A DNA stretch of 64,000 nucleotides from DTU072 sp050309775 (GCA_050309775.1 JBNRMV010000002.1:1-64000), one strand, 5' to 3'; positions 8,506 to 17,445 are shown, numbered from the stretch's first letter. Program-made: numbers and translations. The notes: generated from the sequence alone by a model not told the origin.

Positions 8506-9624
8506 TTAATCGTCTATTGTATCGTATAAGACAGACAGATCGGAAGATGCATCGTAATACATTTTTGCTTCAGGAGTTCCATTAAATTGTCCATGAGAAA
8601 ATCTACATTCATTTCTTAGCAAAATCTCTTTACCTGTAGATTCATTTATTATAGTTGTAAGAATATTTAGTTGAGAAATTGGAACACTTGAAACAATAGA
8701 TTTAACCTTTATAGTGTTCATGTATTCACTTATTGAAGGAACATAAAATAGATATGTATTTTTTGATGTAGACTTAGCATAATAATAACTCGTATCATAA
8801 ATTTGTAAAAACCTTGCCACAGATTTATAATTGAGATTAGTTTTAAGATATTCAACTAAATTCTTTCCTGCTACCTCAGCGCAATATTTTTTTATTCTGA
8901 GATATTCTTGGTCACTCTTTAATTCTTGATTAATAAATTTACCAACTACTTTTTCACGAATAATTGAGTTTGTAAACTTATTATATTGATTGATAGTTGA
9001 AATATTTATAGGCACTTCACATTTTAATTCATTATTGTTTTTAATAAAAGTCAATTGTACTATATTGTTTTGCACAATTATTTTAGAAACACTCTTATTA
9101 TTATTTAGAACCCATTCTTTATGTTTAACCAATTTTTCCCATGTGTATTTGAACCAAGAATCATATTCCTTGCTTGCAAAGCTTTCAAAAACATTTATAC
9201 CTCTATTATGTGTTTTCCCAGTAAATATGGTCAAAAATTTATATAAGCCCATGTTTTCTAAAATGTAACTTTCTTCTTTAAGAGAAAAACCGTAATCATT
9301 TATTAAAATGTCAATTGGATTATTTTTTTGTGTTATATGCCCTAACCATTCATAATACGTTATATCTTTTATTACTAAGCTATTTATAATTTTCTTAGCT
9401 AATTTGAGCCCATTCTTAATTATGACTAAATGAGAGTCAGAAAATTTGCTAAGTTTTAATACATTATCGGCATGAATTATATCTTTACACAAAATTTTTT
9501 CTAGAATATTCTTGTAAGTAATATTATCAAATATCTCTTTCTCTTCAAAGTCTATTTTGTTAGTATATAGTAAAGCACCAATTATTACACTCGTCTCTCT
9601 TAACACTGTTTTCACATCAGCCAT
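8506..9624 (-). CDS. Putative type II restriction endonuclease beside C5 methyltransferase
   Basis: 372 aa, not recognised with certainty. It is mostly charged helical sequence with a distinctive C-terminal stretch RNECRFSHGQFNGTPEAK (about residues 338-355) that looks like a conserved functional motif. It follows the C5 methyltransferase on the same strand after 92 bases. With the small XRE gene upstream this is the usual layout of a type II restriction-modification set, so the cognate endonuclease is the best guess. No standard PD-(D/E)xK or HNH signature could be picked out by eye. Start ATG with AGAGGT upstream. The function rests on context. Confidence 0.5.
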   Translation of the reverse strand: MADVKTVLRETSVIIGALLYTNKIDFEEKEIFDNITYKNILEKILCKDIIHADNVLKLSKFSDSHLVIIKNGLKLAKKIINSLVIKDITYYEWLGHITQKNNPIDILINDYGFSLKEESYILENMGLYKFLTIFTGKTHNRGINVFESFASKEYDSWFKYTWEKLVKHKEWVLNNNKSVSKIIVQNNIVQLTFIKNNNELKCEVPINISTINQYNKFTNSIIREKVVGKFINQELKSDQEYLRIKKYCAEVAGKNLVEYLKTNLNYKSVARFLQIYDTSYYYAKSTSKNTYLFYVPSISEYMNTIKVKSIVSSVPISQLNILTTIINESTGKEILLRNECRFSHGQFNGTPEAKMYYDASSDLSVLYDTIDD

Positions 9625-9716
9625 ATAAATACCTCTTTAGCAAAGATATTTATATAGTATCACGAAACATTATTTTTGTCTATTCGAAGTGTTTGTCGAA
9701 GAACTATTCTATGTAT

Positions 9717-10979
9717 TTATTTGAAATATTTATTCCAATTATCCTCTAATCGTTTAGCTAAGCTATAAGCTAGTAAGGGAGGAACTGCATTGCCAATTAA
9801 CTTATATGCATCTGAAGCAGAAACATTTTTATACCCGCATCTACCGTTTATAATAAATTTATAATCATCTGGAAATGTTTGAAGTCTTGCACATTCTCTA
9901 ATAGTTAAGCGTCTCTCTTTCATTCCACTTTCTAATTCCTTGAAATTCTTGCCACCATGTTCTATTGATAATCTTCTAAATTCTATATTTCCATGATGTT
10001 CGGATCTAATTGTTGGAGAAATGCCGTCAGAATTTACTTCAGTATTTCCTTGTCCTTTATTCATATATTTAGCTTTAGAATACTTCTGCTGTTCTATATC
10101 TGTTGTTTTCTCGGGCTCTAACAAATCTATAAAAGCATCATTAGTAGTAACAAAAGGAAGAATATTTTCCCTAGGATTTTTATCATGTGTAATATAAGGA
10201 TAAGGATCATATTCTTTATCTATAATTGTCTTTGATAATCTATTAATGGCTTCGGGTAACAATGCACTGCGTTTAAACCCAATAAAAACAATCCTTTCAC
10301 GTCGTTGAGGAACACCATAGTTTGCCGCCAAAAGAACTTTAGCTGGTACAACGAGATATCCGCCTTTTGAAATATTAGAAAAGTCATGTTCAATTATTTC
10401 TTTGACATCACCTAATGTTGTTAAACCTTTAACATTCTCTGCAAAAAAAACTTTAGGTTGAGTTATCGCAATTACTTCTCTCATCCACATATACAACTTT
10501 CCGCGATTTTCTGTTGAAGGAATAGTTTCTAAACTATTTATACCATAATGAGTTTTCTTTGAGTCAAACCCCTGTCTTTTACCCGCTATAGAGAAATCTT
10601 GACACGGGAATCCTCCTGTAACAATATCTACTTCTTGAGGTAATATATCAGTCTCACCTTGTTTATATCTTTTAACAATGTCGACTATACTATCTAATTT
10701 ATAAACATTTTCGTCAATATTCATCTTGGTAAAATAATTCACCCAAGCACTTTTAGCGTCAGGTCTAATATCATTTGCAAAAATAGTTTTGAAAGACGTT
10801 GTAGGCAACTTTACCCAATCTTTGTTTATTGGAGTTACATCCCATTTATTAATATTTAAATTTACAGATTTCTTAAGCACATTAAATCCACCTTCAAAAC
10901 CTAAATCCATTCCTCCACAACCAGAAAAAAGAGAAAGAACGGTATATTTTTTATGCACATTAAAATCTGTTTTTTTCAT
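9717..10979 (-). CDS. DNA (cytosine-5)-methyltransferase of a restriction-modification system
   Basis: 420 aa. All key C5-methyltransferase motifs are present: I LFSGCGGMDLGFEGG (about residue 17), IV GGFPCQDFSIAGKRQG with the catalytic Cys, VI ENVKG, VIII QRRERI, and IX/X RECARLQTFP and LIGNAVPPLLAYSLA. One target-recognition region lies between VIII and IX (about 240-370), ending in a single GISPTIRSEHHGN segment. It methylates one cytosine in a specific site, protecting the host from the presumed endonuclease downstream. It has its own promoter-like sequence (11020-11048). It is distinct from the much longer phage methylase at 25098. Confidence 0.92.
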   Translation of the reverse strand: MKKTDFNVHKKYTVLSLFSGCGGMDLGFEGGFNVLKKSVNLNINKWDVTPINKDWVKLPTTSFKTIFANDIRPDAKSAWVNYFTKMNIDENVYKLDSIVDIVKRYKQGETDILPQEVDIVTGGFPCQDFSIAGKRQGFDSKKTHYGINSLETIPSTENRGKLYMWMREVIAITQPKVFFAENVKGLTTLGDVKEIIEHDFSNISKGGYLVVPAKVLLAANYGVPQRRERIVFIGFKRSALLPEAINRLSKTIIDKEYDPYPYITHDKNPRENILPFVTTNDAFIDLLEPEKTTDIEQQKYSKAKYMNKGQGNTEVNSDGISPTIRSEHHGNIEFRRLSIEHGGKNFKELESGMKERRLTIRECARLQTFPDDYKFIINGRCGYKNVSASDAYKLIGNAVPPLLAYSLAKRLEDNWNKYFK

Positions 10980-11019
10980 GATCTATAATCTCCATTTAAA
11001 GTAGTTATCAGTAGTATAG

Positions 11020-11048
11020 AGTATAGCATGTATGATTTTTTACTTCAA
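11020..11048 (-). promoter_or_regulatory. Promoter of the methyltransferase gene
   Basis: On the minus strand TTGAAG, 17 bases, TATACT: a near-consensus sigma-A promoter 40 bases upstream of the methyltransferase ATG. It gives the modification gene transcription separate from the Hachiman-like operon. The surrounding 10980-11175 has no gene. Confidence 0.65.
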
Positions 11049-11175
11049 CTTAATTCTACTCATTTTCATATCATTAAGAATGTTTAAATAAATAACTTAT
11101 AATTTATTAATAAATCAATAATCTATGTTTAAAAGAAGAAATCCAGTATGCGTTTTAATAAGAATAGTAATTACA

Positions 11176-11376
11176 TTATAATTCAATTTCCATAATGTCG
11201 GCAATATCACACTCAAGGGCTTTGCATATACGCAATAGCACACTCGTATTAACATTATCTCCTCTGGTGAGTTTTGCCATTGTGGCAGTGCTAATTCCAG
11301 TAATGCGACATAGGTCTTGTCTATTCATTTTTTTATCTATGAGTAATTTCCATAGTTTAGAATAACTTATTTTCAT
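11176..11376 (-). CDS. Small XRE-family DNA-binding regulator
   Basis: 66 aa, almost entirely one Cro/CI-type helix-turn-helix (helices at about 16-24 and 27-37, RQDLCRITGISTATMAKLTRG). Proteins of this size and type are common beside cytosine methyltransferases, where they act as controllers of the restriction genes. It sits 30 bases after the HamB-like helicase and 196 bases before the methyltransferase promoter region, so it could regulate either system. Start ATG with AAGGT upstream. The fold is clear; the target is inferred. Confidence 0.8.
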   Translation of the reverse strand: MKISYSKLWKLLIDKKMNRQDLCRITGISTATMAKLTRGDNVNTSVLLRICKALECDIADIMEIEL

Positions 11377-11406
11377 TTTACCTTATTCTATTATGAGCAA
11401 ATCTTT

Positions 11407-14073
11407 CTAATCAATAAATAATTCAGGAGCATTATAATAAAGATCGTTAATTTCCCTAAGTACACTCTCTTTACCACATTGCATTATAGAGTTTTTTATT
11501 TTATATTCTCCACCGGGGATTTTTACATAATAATCATTATCCTTGATATAATTTACCACCTCTCGAAGTAGTCCGCTTTTCTGAAAGAAAATCGATAAGT
11601 CATTGGTGGTGCCGTATTCAACATATTCATACCAATCCTTTTTCAAGGAATCTGGTCCATTAATTTTTTTGAACTCAGTAGAAAACTTCAAAAAATAATT
11701 TGATATTCTAAAAAGTATAATGCTTTCAATTACATCCAAAGTTTCGGCAATAACAATATTTTTATGCTCCTTGGAGGTATAATCGAAATCAATAAGAGTT
11801 TTGTTGGGGAGCTGAATTGCGTTTTTGGGGTTCTGTCTTTTATGCTCTATAGTTTCTGCAATTATCCAGTTTAAACCATGGCCTTGAATCCATTTGCAAA
11901 GTATGACGGCATAAAGGCTTAATTGCTTATGCGGTTCTTTTTTTCTACAATAATAGCATGCAGGCGCTTCATTGCACTGCTGGTGAATTTCAAAGTTTTT
12001 ACAAAGTTTGCCAAGGGTAGGCTTTTCATATAATTCCCATTTGAAAATTTTACATAATCTGTTTAGAAAATCCATTATATCGCTATGCGATATAAAACCA
12101 TCGTCTGTAAGGTTAGGATAGCATAGACCACCTTTTATTGCTTCAGAAAGACTCTCAGTTTGGTCAACTGATATATTAATGTCATCGTCAAACTTATCCA
12201 TATTTGTGTTAAAAGCGATACGTATTTGTTCCTCAGCACCATCCTTTAAAAAATCGGAAAACTCCTGCTTTACCACGCTATTAACGTTCTTAATAATATC
12301 ACGCACCAAAATTATTGCAAATTTACGCATGAGCTGATAATTTTCTTCAGTTTGGCCATCAGAGGTTTTGGGGAATTCCATATTGCCTTGTTTTAAACAA
12401 CCTATAATTATTTGTTTTTGGATATCTGTCAATTCCACTATTGACAATTTCTGCTCGGGAACTCTGCCTTTTAAAAATTTTTGGAACTCTTCAACTTTGT
12501 TATCTCTATTATCCTCCATACGTGTTAAAAATACATTTCCGTATAAGTTATACTCAATTCGACCGACTCGTCCCACAAGATTTGCAAAATCAACATCGCT
12601 CATTGTCGGGCGACCATTTTTGTAGCTTGTAATAAACAGATTATCAGCGGGTAGATTGACTCCTTCAACTAAAGTGCTTGTGCAAAACAGGGTAGTTATG
12701 GCACCCTCTTTATATAATTCTTCAATACGCAGTCTTATTGATGCTGGTAAATAACCTACATGATATCCAATACCTTTTCGGATTAGGCTAGCAAGATAAC
12801 AGTCACCATGAATTTCGTAGCTTATATCAGATGCCAATTTCATTAAATTTTTATCATTTGATAAATCGGGTTTGCCTTCTGCAAATGCTCGTGCCATTTC
12901 GATAGCTTTGTCTTTAGATCTGCAGTAAATGATATTCTTGCATCCTTTGCCAATAAGATCAATTATTTTTATTATACTGATTTGAGGGTCTGATCTAATT
13001 CTAACCAAAAGAGAAAGTTCTTCAGTACGCTTGTTATAAAGAAAGATTTTTTTAGATGGATAGTCTATAAAGTATTTCATTTGCGACACAGGAGAAAACT
13101 TTGTCGCAAGAGCATTTTCTTCTGCATCCGAATAATTTATTAACTTCAAATACACATCAGGATTTGGAATATTAGGTGAAGCAAAAACAATGTGAGGGAT
13201 TGGCTCTTTGCGAGATAAAGCATCAATAGTTTTATAATAAAACGGACTTCTTGAATCCTTTGAAGATATTTTATGAGCTTCATCAATGAATAAGTAGTTT
13301 ATTATAATATTTGGATAACTTATTAATAAATACAATAGTCTTTCTGGTGTTAGAACAAAAATAAAATTATGATTTTTCTTTAAAAATATTGAACCGGGAG
13401 AGGTTACAATCTTATAATTTTTAGGAACTAGATTCTCTTTCAAATCTTCATTGATCTTGTGAGCTACTTCATTTATAAGAGCCTTTGTTGGCACGATTAA
13501 AGCAAAATTTAATTGGGCATCATCAATAATCTTTTTTTTAATAAACATTCGCATTACAAAAGATTTACCCATCGATGTGGGCGCTGAATAGCTTAGACAC
13601 TGGTCACTCAGTCTTTCATAAATGTTTTTTTGTGAGCGTAAGAATCTTTGGTTAGGTACAGCGGGGATAGACATTATATCTTCAGCAAATTTAGCATAAA
13701 ACCGCTCTAATAAATTTTTGCTTGTATAATTGGGCGTTTGATTTTCTTTACCTAGGTAGTTTCCTGTATTAGACAATACAGAACCTAAGTAATACTCAAT
13801 TGAAGGATGATTAGTATAAATATATTTTAGTAGCGCAACAATTTCTTGAGACCAAATTTTATGGTCATCGCATTTCTTTGGATGATTGGATTTTGACAAT
13901 AAATCTGCAAAGCGTAAGGCATCATCAATATTAATTGACTTTAACTCGCGACGACTTGCAATACCAAAAAGCTTTATAGAATAGTTATACAAAATATTGT
14001 CATATAGTTCATTTAAATAGGGGTCTTGGTCTATCGTACCAAAAATAATAGCACCAGGAGTTTTTTCGTTCAA
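11407..14073 (-). CDS. hamB: Hachiman-like helicase (HamB type)
   Basis: 888 aa superfamily 2 helicase. Motif I SAPTSMGKSF near residue 167, motif II LFIDEAHKIS near 263, motif III FASPNIPNP, motif IV IIYCRSKDKA, motif V TSTLVEGVNLPADN and motif VI NLVGRVGRIE near 505. A Cys cluster (CYYCRKKE, near 710) follows in the C-terminal half. Hachiman is a two-gene antiphage system in which HamB helicase controls the HamA nuclease, and here the gene follows a DUF1837-like gene after one base. The start is TTG with AAGGAGG inside the end of the upstream gene, indicating coupled translation. Family assignment is by motif pattern and partner; a related Ski2-like defence helicase is the alternative. Confidence 0.8.
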   Translation of the reverse strand: MNEKTPGAIIFGTIDQDPYLNELYDNILYNYSIKLFGIASRRELKSINIDDALRFADLLSKSNHPKKCDDHKIWSQEIVALLKYIYTNHPSIEYYLGSVLSNTGNYLGKENQTPNYTSKNLLERFYAKFAEDIMSIPAVPNQRFLRSQKNIYERLSDQCLSYSAPTSMGKSFVMRMFIKKKIIDDAQLNFALIVPTKALINEVAHKINEDLKENLVPKNYKIVTSPGSIFLKKNHNFIFVLTPERLLYLLISYPNIIINYLFIDEAHKISSKDSRSPFYYKTIDALSRKEPIPHIVFASPNIPNPDVYLKLINYSDAEENALATKFSPVSQMKYFIDYPSKKIFLYNKRTEELSLLVRIRSDPQISIIKIIDLIGKGCKNIIYCRSKDKAIEMARAFAEGKPDLSNDKNLMKLASDISYEIHGDCYLASLIRKGIGYHVGYLPASIRLRIEELYKEGAITTLFCTSTLVEGVNLPADNLFITSYKNGRPTMSDVDFANLVGRVGRIEYNLYGNVFLTRMEDNRDNKVEEFQKFLKGRVPEQKLSIVELTDIQKQIIIGCLKQGNMEFPKTSDGQTEENYQLMRKFAIILVRDIIKNVNSVVKQEFSDFLKDGAEEQIRIAFNTNMDKFDDDINISVDQTESLSEAIKGGLCYPNLTDDGFISHSDIMDFLNRLCKIFKWELYEKPTLGKLCKNFEIHQQCNEAPACYYCRKKEPHKQLSLYAVILCKWIQGHGLNWIIAETIEHKRQNPKNAIQLPNKTLIDFDYTSKEHKNIVIAETLDVIESIILFRISNYFLKFSTEFKKINGPDSLKKDWYEYVEYGTTNDLSIFFQKSGLLREVVNYIKDNDYYVKIPGGEYKIKNSIMQCGKESVLREINDLYYNAPELFID

Positions 14074-14074
14074 G

Positions 14075-15415
14075 TTAATTTCCTCCTTGCAGAATATTTT
14101 TTAGAACTGACTTTTTTTCTATGGTTGCATCGTTAAAAGGTAAGAAATAAAAGTAAAAAGAATAATTTTCGAAACCCTCTTTGACAATTTTGTCTGATAT
14201 GTATTTTGCGTGATCTTTTATATCCGATTGCATTTTAGCGGTTAAAGCTGCACGGAAATTAGCATTTGAAACGCCCGTAAGATTAATAGAATAGCCTAAA
14301 AATACTCCAAACGCATTTTGGGCTTGCCTACCTATTGATTTTTGTGGTTTAAGAATGTTTGCTAACCTCTTTGCCACGATTTCGGGGAAACGAGTAGATA
14401 GAATAGAATTTTCAATGAGTAGCAACTCATTGCGTGTATTGTGTATTACTTTATTAATAGCATCAAATGCATTATCAATAGCTAATTTAATATCATTATC
14501 TATATTGGCTTTACCGAAAACAAGCTGATAGTCTGGTGATGAATCGCTTCCAGCATTATATAGATGCACCCCTCCACCTGAAAACGCAACTTGTTCATGT
14601 CCGCTTGCAATCAATTCAATTTTATTGTAAAGCTTGGGTGCGCCAAGAATCTGTTCGAGAAAAGCATATATTATTATATTACCAAGTTCATTGTCTAGCC
14701 ATATATCATCCTCGACCTTTTTAAATGTGCCGAAAGACTTTGCCATAGTGGGTATATCTCTATCTATTTCAAAGCGGTCAATAGTCATACGATCTTGTAC
14801 ATAATTTACTATATTCTCCACAAGAAAACTTTCCATTGCATTAAATGAAAAACGACTGTTTGAATGATTTAGGTGACGAAGGCATAATTTACTCTCATTA
14901 ATTGTTGTAAGATTTTCGCTATGTAAAACTGGAATAAAAATGTCATCAAAATCGTCAGTTTTTTTAAGGGTCTTTGTTATAACAATGGCACGGGCAGGGT
15001 TTTCCAAAAGTTTTTGATATTCAATTAAAACAATATCATCAGCATCGTCTGGTGCTTTTTTTATAAAGAGCGCAAATTGGTGTGCGAGAGCAGTGCAAAA
15101 AAATTCAAAGTCTTGTTCTATATCAGTGGGAAATGAGAATGAAGCAAAAAGTTGAGCTATGCTCTCAAATTTTAGGTGTTCAGTAAAAAAATTATGAAGA
15201 CCTAATATATTTACTGGGCAAAAAGTATCAGCAATATTTCTGTTGATTGGTCTAGCACCTTGATATAATTTTTTTTCAGAGCTATTAGTAGAATCTGGTC
15301 GAGTATAGAAATGATTACTACCACCAGCAACAAACATAGCTTGGACAAACCAAGCCTGTGTATTAATCACTTTTTTATGTGGGTATAGTTTCTTACAAAA
15401 CTCTGAATATTTCAA
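14075..15415 (-). CDS. hamA: HamA-like protein (DUF1837), apparently without the usual catalytic residues
   Basis: 446 aa, longer than the roughly 300 aa usual for HamA. The DUF1837-like core lies at about residues 240-325: a NELGN segment, then GGGVHLYNA, then LVFGKANIDNDIKLAI. In HamA proteins the corresponding positions read about GxDGVH and GExK, where the Asp and the Glu-x-Lys pair are the nuclease site. Here they read GGGVH and GKAN, so the catalytic signature seems lost or moved. The first 200 residues are not recognised. TTG start with AAGGAGA upstream. It is the first gene of the operon with the HamB-like helicase. The pairing supports a Hachiman-like system; enzymatic activity is doubtful on sequence alone. 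Confidence 0.65.
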   Translation of the reverse strand: MKYSEFCKKLYPHKKVINTQAWFVQAMFVAGGSNHFYTRPDSTNSSEKKLYQGARPINRNIADTFCPVNILGLHNFFTEHLKFESIAQLFASFSFPTDIEQDFEFFCTALAHQFALFIKKAPDDADDIVLIEYQKLLENPARAIVITKTLKKTDDFDDIFIPVLHSENLTTINESKLCLRHLNHSNSRFSFNAMESFLVENIVNYVQDRMTIDRFEIDRDIPTMAKSFGTFKKVEDDIWLDNELGNIIIYAFLEQILGAPKLYNKIELIASGHEQVAFSGGGVHLYNAGSDSSPDYQLVFGKANIDNDIKLAIDNAFDAINKVIHNTRNELLLIENSILSTRFPEIVAKRLANILKPQKSIGRQAQNAFGVFLGYSINLTGVSNANFRAALTAKMQSDIKDHAKYISDKIVKEGFENYSFYFYFLPFNDATIEKKSVLKNILQGGN

Positions 15416-15634
15416 TTTTGTCTCCTTATCATTTTGCCCAAGCTTGTCCCATTTGTCCCATGTGCGCCCATTCTTTTTAATAAAATTCTTTTTTATAATT
15501 GAGTTGTAAAGTAGGCAATAACAAAATTGCTATTGATAATGATATTTTATCAAAAATTGTTACAAAAAGCAATATGCAATTTGCGAAAGTGAAGAATAGC
15601 TTTACAAAAATAAAGAAAAAGGAGGTAAAAGTTT

Positions 15635-15787
15635 ATGAAACAAGTCAAGAATGCAAATGGCAAACTTGTATGCCAGGTTGATGCGACAAAGAAGACAGTG
15701 GAAATTGTCCATAAAGGTTTCAAGACTATCGTGTGCTTTAAAGCGGACGGAAGAGTTGAAGTCCTTAACACCAAACCGGCTGCATAA
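15635..15787 (+). CDS. Small conserved-looking phage protein, unknown function
   Basis: 50 aa, starting MKQVKNANGKLVCQVD, from an ATG 8 bases after a strong GGAGGT site. It is compact with alternating beta-like segments. I favour this frame over a longer overlapping frame from 15499 that lacks a ribosome site. It is the first gene on the plus strand after the defence island and directly precedes a structured intergenic region and the sigma-like gene, so it is probably the first early gene of the prophage. Function unknown. Confidence 0.7.
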   Translation: MKQVKNANGKLVCQVDATKKTVEIVHKGFKTIVCFKADGRVEVLNTKPAA

Positions 15788-15808
15788 AGCCAACAAATAA
15801 CTAAATAT

Positions 15809-15898
15809 AATCCGCAGAACCGCTAGACGGGCAGGATAACACAAATAAGTGTTTCTCGCCCGTCTTTTGTTTTGTGGAAAGATCGGCCTCTGCGGATT
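15809..15898 (+). ncRNA. Nested stem-loop RNA element with internal terminator
   Basis: An outer perfect 10-bp stem (AATCCGCAGA at 15809-15818 with TCTGCGGATT at 15889-15898) encloses an inner 8-bp stem (AGACGGGC at 15825 with GCCCGTCT at 15858) that ends in TTTTG, like an intrinsic terminator. The element separates the 50-aa gene from the sigma-like gene. A terminator is the minimum reading. The outer stem suggests a regulated or stable RNA, which is inference. Confidence 0.55.
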
Positions 15899-15928
15899 TC
15901 AAAAACGAAATTTAAGGAGGTCATTAAA

Positions 15929-16351
15929 ATGACAAAAATCAAATTTTTAGACAGACAAGGTTACGAAGTATCACTAGAAGTCAGCGACGAGTTCGCAGCG
16001 GTATATGTGGAACTAGACCGCCAAGACATGAACAATGAACGCAAAGAAACACGTAGGCATATTTCGCTCAACAAGACAGTAAAGAATCACGATTCTGAAG
16101 ACATTGTTGAACACATTGACCTATTAGAAGACAAGCGGTCAAACATCGAAGAAAACTACATACAGCGCGAGGAGATAGCCACGCTCCGTTATGGGATAAA
16201 AAGCCTGTTACCAGAGCAGAGAAGATTAATAGAACAAGTCTTCTATGAAGAGCGCTCAATAAAGTCCTTAGCAGAAGAGTACGGAGTTAGTTCTCCCGCT
16301 ATCATCAACCGTCTTAACAAGATTTATGCACAACTCAGAAAAAAGTTTTGA
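15929..16351 (+). CDS. Sigma-70 region 4-like transcription factor
   Basis: 140 aa from the ATG at 15929 after AAGGAGG; an upstream in-frame ATG at 15872 lies within the stem-loop region and has no ribosome site. The C-terminal 60 residues (LPEQRRLIEQVFYEERSIKSLAEEYGVS) form a sigma-70 region 4-type helix-turn-helix, and the N-terminal part is charged. Such small sigma-like proteins open the early region of many Firmicutes prophages and mobile elements. It lacks a region 2, so it is more likely an accessory regulator than a full sigma factor. Confidence 0.75.
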   Translation: MTKIKFLDRQGYEVSLEVSDEFAAVYVELDRQDMNNERKETRRHISLNKTVKNHDSEDIVEHIDLLEDKRSNIEENYIQREEIATLRYGIKSLLPEQRRLIEQVFYEERSIKSLAEEYGVSSPAIINRLNKIYAQLRKKF

Positions 16352-16440
16352 GTTTGGGGGTTAATTTTAGCCATTCTCGTGGCTTAAGAGTAAGGGGGTA
16401 AAAAAATCCCAAATCAAAAGACCCCACAAGGAGGCAAAGC

Positions 16441-16656
16441 ATGTGGCTAATTGCTAAGAAAATAGACGGACTGCTTGCGGCAATCAAGATGACCCGCATT
16501 GAACTTGCAAAGGAATTGGAGTGCAGTCTGCAATACCTAAACCGAATCTGTGACGGTAAGGACGAGGCAGACGAAAGCATATCACGATTAATTATAGCAG
16601 CCTTTGGAGCTAGAGCGATGCTAAAGATTATTGACTGGAGAAGGACTGCAGCATGA
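16441..16656 (+). CDS. Small putative helix-turn-helix phage protein
   Basis: 71 aa. Residues about 8-45 (IDGLLAAIKMTRIELAKELECSLQYLN) have the spacing of a helix-turn-helix. The start ATG follows GGAGGC and the end overlaps the next gene by 4 bases, so it is in the early operon. A role in DNA binding is likely; the target is unknown. It is too small and lacks the tail domain for a CI-type repressor. Confidence 0.6.
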   Translation: MWLIAKKIDGLLAAIKMTRIELAKELECSLQYLNRICDGKDEADESISRLIIAAFGARAMLKIIDWRRTAA

Positions 16657-16973
16657 AAGCATTTAAGAGCGGAACAGAAATCCGCATAGAAGATGGGTAT
16701 CTTCACAAAGAGAGTATCAAAGAAATTCTCGGAAGAAGATATGAGGCAGAATCAAAAGAGTGGTTTGTGCCGTTGTGTATGGGAAATGCAGCCTTGATCC
16801 AGACCCTCGGCGCAGAACTTGACTCAGATCTAAAGACTTTGGTCAGTATGACTAAATCTGATGCTGTAGCTGATGAAGAGCCTATTGTAAGGATGCCAAT
16901 TAAGGTTCAACCATACAAGCACCAAGTCCGAGCATTTAACTTCGCCTTACGGCTATTCGGAGGTGACGGATGA
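16653..16973 (+). pseudogene. SNF2-family helicase, N-terminal fragment
   Basis: 106 aa. The end (YKHQVRAFNFALRLFGG) is the Q-motif region that normally lies about 20 residues before the Walker A motif of phage SNF2-type helicases. The frame stops at 16973, just where an HNH endonuclease gene begins. The Walker A and all later helicase motifs are found beyond the HNH gene at 17446-18750. The fragment is translated in the early operon (4-base overlap with the previous gene) but cannot be a helicase by itself. Confidence 0.75.
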
Positions 16974-17416
16974 AAGTGAAATGTGACTATTGCGGAATAG
17001 AATTCGAGAAGAAAGATAAACCCAGAGCAAACAATTTCTGCTCAAGAGCGCATCTGGACGCTTGGAATCGTAATCGGTTGGCTGAATATAACCGCAAAGA
17101 AAATATTGTCAACACAACAGAGTTTTGGACAGCTGAACGCAGGGCTCAATCACGGCAACGCAACTTAGGTAAAGGCGAAAACAGAGCCTACAAAAAAGTG
17201 TACGGTCGCCATACGCACAGAGTGATTGCTGAAATGCAACTAAAGCGCAAGCTTTTGCCCGGCGAGATAGTCCATCACAAGAATGGCGATAAGACAGACA
17301 ATCGTCCTGAGAATCTAGAAGTAATGAATCAGTCCGAACACGCGTCATTACACTTCAAAGAATATTGGCGGAAACGTAAAGGGGGTGATGCAAATGAAAT
17401 TCAGCGAAAGACATAA
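16970..17416 (+). CDS. HNH homing-type endonuclease inserted in the SNF2 helicase gene
   Basis: 148 aa. An N-terminal zinc-binding segment (CDYCGIEFEKK, then CSRAHLDAW) is followed by an HNH_3-type core GEIVHHKNGDKTDNRPENLE at about residues 96-115. It overlaps the helicase fragment by 4 bases and carries a GGAGGTGAC site. The bases around its start (GGTGACGGATGAAA) resemble those just after its end (GGTGATGCAAATGAAA), as expected for a free-standing homing gene that joined the host gene at a ribosome-site-like sequence. It lies about 60 bases upstream of the broken Walker A codons. Confidence 0.85.
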   Translation: MKVKCDYCGIEFEKKDKPRANNFCSRAHLDAWNRNRLAEYNRKENIVNTTEFWTAERRAQSRQRNLGKGENRAYKKVYGRHTHRVIAEMQLKRKLLPGEIVHHKNGDKTDNRPENLEVMNQSEHASLHFKEYWRKRKGGDANEIQRKT

Positions 17417-17444
17417 AGGCGTAGCCATACTCGCTGATATGTAG
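17394..17444 (+). pseudogene. SNF2 helicase, short middle fragment up to the Walker A motif
   Basis: A 16-codon frame reading KFSERHKGVAILADM and then TAG. In intact relatives this segment runs directly into GTGKS. Here seven bases (TAGGTTG, 17442-17448) lie between the ATG of ..ADM and the GGA of GTGKS, adding a stop and shifting the frame. Confidence 0.65.
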
Positions 17445-17445
17445 G

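Noticed and set aside
15499..15681. 60-codon frame overlapping the 50-aa early gene
   Set aside because: It has no ribosome site, and the frame beginning at 15635 has a strong GGAGGT site and balanced composition.
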